Source: Lepturacanthus savala (lineage: Eukaryota > Chordata > Actinopteri > Scombriformes > Trichiuridae). From it: 64,000 nucleotides of DNA. This document shows positions 60,201 through 64,000 of this stretch, one piece after another. Numbering within the stretch: position 1 is the first letter of the stretch; each line of letters opens with the position of its first letter. Position numbers and translations under genes: made by a program. The DNA lies in the NCBI GenBank assembly GCA_030544235.1, contig CM060475.1, positions 9,908,909-9,972,908 on the forward strand, in the 5' to 3' direction. A model generated the notes under the pieces. It was not told the DNA's origin. It saw nothing but the letters and a program-made list of their open reading frames with translations, and did not search any database.

Positions 60201-63200
60201 TGAGATGCGTCCTTCCTTGTTCTTTTGGATCGGAAACGACTTCTACAAACTCCTCTGATCTGATCCGGACGGGTTCAGCAAAGTAGGAGTGGATAAAAAT
60301 GAACTCCTCAGAGCAGCTCTGGCTGAGCTGACCTTCTACAGGTAAGGACGGGTTGACCTCCACCTCAGGGTCACCTGTGTTGGAGGCTTCCTGCTCATCT
60401 CTTGCTGGAGGATGCTGAACATCTTCATAATCTGTTCTTGTTGAACCAGATGAGTCATGAGGACCTGAGACAGAACAGGCTACATGTCCTTCTGCTGAGT
60501 CCTGAGTTCCCAGTTCCCCTCCTGTAGAAAGTTCAGGGTCCAGTTTGTTCTGCATCTGACTCGATGCATTTCCTGAAACGCACCTCTGAAGAGGTTCTAC
60601 GATTTCTGGAACACATCGTGAGATTTCTGCACCTCGATCCTCCACTAAACCTTGTAGCACCCTACGAACCATCTTCTCCAAACCACTCAAGTCATCAGGG
60701 TCATTGCAGACAACCACGACGACAGACGATGGCTTTGGTGTTTCAGTGTGGTCTTTACATTCTGGACGTCCAGAGGGATTGTGTTGAGCTGTGTCTTGAA
60801 TCTGAAGAACTTCTTGAACAGGTGCCTCATGTGTTCCAGACCTTTCATCAGATGTAACCTCTTCCTCAGAAAGAGTTAAATCCATGGTTTTGGGCTTTGT
60901 CTCAGAGTTTGGACCTTTGACCATTGATTTGACTTCTCTATCTTCATCATACTGTTCCAAATCGACCTCAACTAATTCATCTTCTTCACAAGTGGTCACA
61001 AATCTCTCATTTGCTTTCTTTTCTTCTGCACACACAGTAGAAACACTATGTTCCTCTCCAACCCTGATGGTTTGTCCGTCTTCTTCTTGATTCAGGAAAC
61101 TCGTCTCTTTTTTTGGTTTGTCTTGAGTCAGACACACTAAGACCTTGTTGTCCAGGACAAAGTGTTTCACAGGCTGAGGTAGAACCAGTCGATCAGTGAT
61201 TAATTGGTGGAGTTCTTCAGGTGGAACCACCTCCTCACATTTGACCTCCAGTCCAGAACCGCCCACATATGTTTGAGTTTTGGAGTTCCCATCATCAAAT
61301 GAGACATTCTGATGTGTTTCTGAAGACAAGTAAACTCCAGGTTCATTGTCAGGTTTGGTTCTGCCTTTAAAATCCCGATCATCACCTATTGATTGGGTGA
61401 CAGCAGATATCGCTGCTTGGCTTTTTATTCCTTCGTTCTGAAACAGAAGATTTACATTCTGCCACGTTTTCCTGGTCTGATCTTGATTGCTTTCCAGGTT
61501 CTTGGCTCGTTTTTTTGTGCCTTTGCTCCTGACTTGATGCTCCTCTGTTGTGCCTTTCCTCTCTCTGGCCTGTTTCTTTAACATCTTCTCTTGCTTTAAT
61601 GCGTCTGCTCTGGTTTGATCCCTGCTGGAAATAACGTTCAGCGACTGAAACCATTCGTACATCTGACAGGAGCTGAGCGTCATGTCGCCTGTGGGGAGTT
61701 TGCCGTCCTCTGGCTGCTGCTCTCCAAACTCTCCTGAAACACCATGAAGGACACGTTGGAGGACCAGACACAGGTCAGTGGTTAGAGAAGATGAAAGGTG
61801 TTAGAATTAACTGGAACTGACTGGTTGCTTCCTGATTCCTGCAGGATGCTGTTGGTGTATTAGAAGGTCGATGCCGAATTTCAGACACATGACCAGAACA
61901 AGATGCTCCGATGATCCATTATTAATATCATCTTCATGCAATTAAACAACAATTACAGACATACAGTCATGTTGATTAACCTGTTCCCCCCTAGGTCCCC
62001 ATCAGTGGGAGATTTTGTTGATAAATCCTTCTTGTAACCCATGTCAACAAGAAACTCAGCTACAAGTCTATATCAAACATTATTAACTTAACAAAACATA
62101 ATTCAACCCAAAGCAATAATCTGAGTATTTAGAAAAAGTATTTAACAAAGTAAAACATGTATCAGGCATTTTGTGCAATTACTAGATAAGTTGGGCTACT
62201 AATCCATGATTTTCAGGTGGTTTTCAACCAATATAGATGATTTTTTGGGGGGCAGAGCTAACTTTTTCAGTTTTTTGCTTTATTCTATACTATCTCACAG
62301 GTATTAGCTTTATTTTAAACCGAAGATCATTCAGAAAACCCCTGTGGTTGTGGGGATATACTGCATTAAGTCTGAGGGGAACAGGTTAAAAACTCAAACA
62401 TTGAAAAGGTTATAATGATTAAAAGGTTAAAGCTGTTAGTCATCAGTTCTTACCCAGCATGCTCTCTCTGCCATGTGACGGCTCCTGAACCAATTGGGAG
62501 GCGGAGTCTGCGGTGACGTCATCCTCGGCCTCGCCCTGTGACGTCTCCCCGTTGGTGGTGACCTCAGGAGAGACGACCACTCCGTGTTTCTGATCGGGAC
62601 AAAACAAACGGATCATTTATCGATTAATAACTTCCAGTTGTTTGACTCTTCAGTGTGGGACTGGTGACGCGGTGAATGGCCTCGTTATATCTGCATATCT
62701 GAAAGATTCACAGCCTCAGGATCAGAAATAAAGAGAAAACTAAAGAGCGGTTTGTGTCAGGAATATTCAGGTTATGATGATGAGGTTTGATGACATCACA
62801 AAGGTCTAATTCCTCCTTCTTCTTCTTCTTCTTCTTCTGTACCTTGAGTAAATCTCGGAGTCGGATAACCTCGTCTCTGAGCCGGTTGCGTTCGATACGA
62901 ACAATGTCGGAGAGTTCTCTCTGCCTCTCCAACGCCTGACAGGCAGCAGGAGGATGAGGAGGAGAAGGAGGAGGAGGAGGAGGAGGAAGAGGAGGAGGAG
63001 GAGGAGGAGGAGAGGAAGGACACTGCAGTTAGTTGTTATAGAAGCAGCAGAAATATTAGCAATAGATTATGAGTAAAAACAGTAAAGAAAGTCAGACGGC
63101 AACTTTAAATATATCGATAAGATCGATTTCAGGATGACATATTTTACAGATACATCTTTTTCTTTCTTCGTCACCTCTCTACTCAAAATCCAGAATCGAT

Positions 63201-63872
63201 ACAAACTTAATTAAAGATCAATTAAGAAATATCAATAGATGAATTAATGAGTTGTGCCTCTGGTTGGTTTAAACTGCAGCATCATACCGAGATCTTCTTC
63301 TCCTTCCACTGCAGAGTTTCCTGCAGGTCACTGATATCCTGAGAATACACTCCGCTCTGCAGACGCAGCGCTGACACCTCCTGATAGGAGGAGGAGCAGG
63401 AGGAGCAGGAGGAGGAGGAGGAGCAGGAGGAGCAGGAGGAGGAGGAGCAGGAGGAGGAGGAGGAAGAGGAGGAGGAGCAGGAGGAGGAGGAGCAGGAGGA
63501 GGAACAGGAGGAGGAACAGGAGGAGGAACAGGAGGAGGAGGAGGAGCAGGAGGAGGTTAAGAAGATGAAGAGTTAGTGAGTTAGTATGAAAAGAACAGTG
63601 TCTAGGCTGCTCAAGGTTGTTTTTGTTGTGTTTGTTGCTTTCGTTGTGTTTGTCTGTTGTTTTTGTTGTGTTTGTTTGTTGTTTTCGTTGTGTTTGTTTG
63701 TTGCTTTCGTTGTGTTTGTCTGTTGTTTTCGTTGTGTTTGTTTGTTGTTTCCAGTGTGTTTGTTTGTTGTTGAACTGACCGTCAGCAGCTCCTCGGTCTG
63801 TCTCAGAGTATCTTTCATCTCTTTAAACTGGAACTGAAGAATGCTGTGAGCCTGGTGCTCACGCTCATACTC
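57205..63872 (-). CDS. lrrfip1: LRRFIP1-like coiled-coil protein, 3' exons (5' end beyond window)
   Basis: LRRFIP1 is a cytoplasmic coiled-coil protein that binds Flightless-1 and nucleic acids and acts in innate signalling. Short-isoform exons visible: 63872-63780, 63380-63288, 62935-62843, 62589-62454, 58594-58545, 58173-58056, 57866-57787, 57702-57598 and 57315-57205, all in phase. Family blocks: ILQFQFKEMKDTLRQTEELL, DISDLQETLQWKEKKI, RDANRQISDLKFKLVKSEQ, SASENAENIEDNLKVEKRKL, and the invariant end KRLEKMKANRNALLAQQ then stop. The N-terminal exons lie past base 64000. LRRFIP1 is preferred over LRRFIP2 because of the Q-W-K-E-K-K helix, the long alternative exon (next entry) and the nearby ackr3, as in human 2q37. 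Three consecutive upstream exons are 93 nt each, consistent with heptad coding. Confidence 0.9.
59908..61733 (-). CDS. lrrfip1: Long alternative terminal exon of lrrfip1 (about 608 codons)
   Basis: Splices in phase from exon 62589-62454 (ESMLG|EFGEQQPEDGKLPTGDMTL) at acceptor tttcag and runs open to a stop at 59910-59908, adding about 608 residues. It is acidic and low-complexity with no named domain: Glu/Asp/Ser/Thr-rich, opening with a basic stretch (QARERKGTTEEHQ) and ending in a Glu-Val run (EEVDEEVEEEVDEEARH). It replaces all the C-terminal coiled-coil exons. LRRFIP1 in mammals likewise has a long exon used as an alternative C-terminus. No donor after it was needed, so it is called as a terminal exon. 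Confidence 0.75.
61976..62391. mobile_element. piggyBac-type MITE with TTAA target duplication
   Basis: TTAA (61976-61979) followed by cctgttcccc, and ggggaacagg followed by TTAA (62388-62391), form matching ends 416 bases apart. TTAA duplication plus CC..GG termini is diagnostic of the piggyBac superfamily. There is no transposase inside. It lies in the lrrfip1 intron just upstream of the long alternative exon. Confidence 0.88.
62941..63015. repeat. (GAG)n purine tract in lrrfip1 intron
   Basis: GA-rich triplets next to the exon that ends at 62935, overlapping its expected 3' splice region on the minus strand, where it provides a C/T tract. Confidence 0.9.
63384..63557. repeat. (GGA/GCA)n purine-rich triplet tract in lrrfip1 intron
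   Basis: About 170 bases of ggaggagcagga triplets beginning within ten bases of the exon at 63380. On the minus strand it is a pure pyrimidine run before the acceptor. Confidence 0.95.
63612..63772. repeat. About 30-bp minisatellite (ttgttgctttcgttgtgtttg type)
   Basis: Five to six imperfect units in the same lrrfip1 intron, abutting the 63780 exon border. It produces spurious Val/Phe/Cys-rich reading frames. Confidence 0.9.
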
Positions 63873-64000
63873 CTGCAAATAATCAATAATCAATAACCAA
63901 CAACAAACAATTCAACACAGTTCAGACAGAACCTCATTCATTAAACAGATGTAGGTTTATAACAGTCTCAGGAAACTGACTAAAACTCTTCTATCCACGT

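Noticed and set aside
63384..63557. Acidic protein-coding repeat (Glu/Gln runs)
   Set aside because: The tract is intronic, between phased lrrfip1 exons at 63380 and 63780.
1..64000. CRISPR arrays, bacterial operons or prophage
   Set aside because: All repeats are eukaryotic mini- and microsatellites, and the genes have spliceosomal introns.

Overview
This window is an ordinary stretch of a vertebrate nuclear chromosome, almost certainly from a teleost fish. The genes are split by short GT-AG introns. Dinucleotide microsatellites, tRNA-derived SINE pieces and Tc1/mariner, piggyBac, BEL/Pao and LINE relics fill the gaps. The compact introns (24 coding exons of vps16 in about 6.5 kb) suggest a percomorph-type genome; I cannot name the species.

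Layout, left to right. 187-1124 (-): 5' half of regucalcin (rgn), cut by the window edge. 3373-9820 (-): complete vps16. 12407-15571 (+): cavin2. 17425-19556 (+): ebpl. 20800-22830 (-): an arl11-like GTPase, tail-to-tail with ebpl and head-to-head with eef1b2. 23730-26084 (+): eef1b2, carrying two SNORD51-like C/D snoRNAs in consecutive introns. 27910-31245 (+): zdbf2. 33482-37574 (-): dytn. 39141-40129 (+): a cd59-type Ly6 gene. 43260-44360 (+): ackr3. 48431-49462 (+): an intronless MuRF-class TRIM E3 ligase. 57205-63872 (-): the 3' part of lrrfip1, whose N-terminal exons lie beyond the right edge.

The genes do not form one pathway; they are neighbours. Several pairs match blocks known from human chromosomes: EBPL-ARL11 (13q14), EEF1B2-ZDBF2-DYTN (2q33) and ACKR3-LRRFIP1 (2q37). 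All coding models below were built by joining reading frames across splice sites and checking phase by hand. They reproduce familiar full lengths (vps16 834 aa, eef1b2 225 aa, cavin2 429 aa, arl11 173 aa).

I found no undescribed multi-gene system. The points most worth checking are: cavin2 split into six phase-0 coding exons, with a partial copy of exon 1 and its 5' splice site inside intron 1; the duplicated SNORD51 with a perfect 28S guide; a 30-bp minisatellite made from the last codons and stop of lrrfip1; a duplicated 5' splice site in vps16; and the intronless MuRF-like gene.
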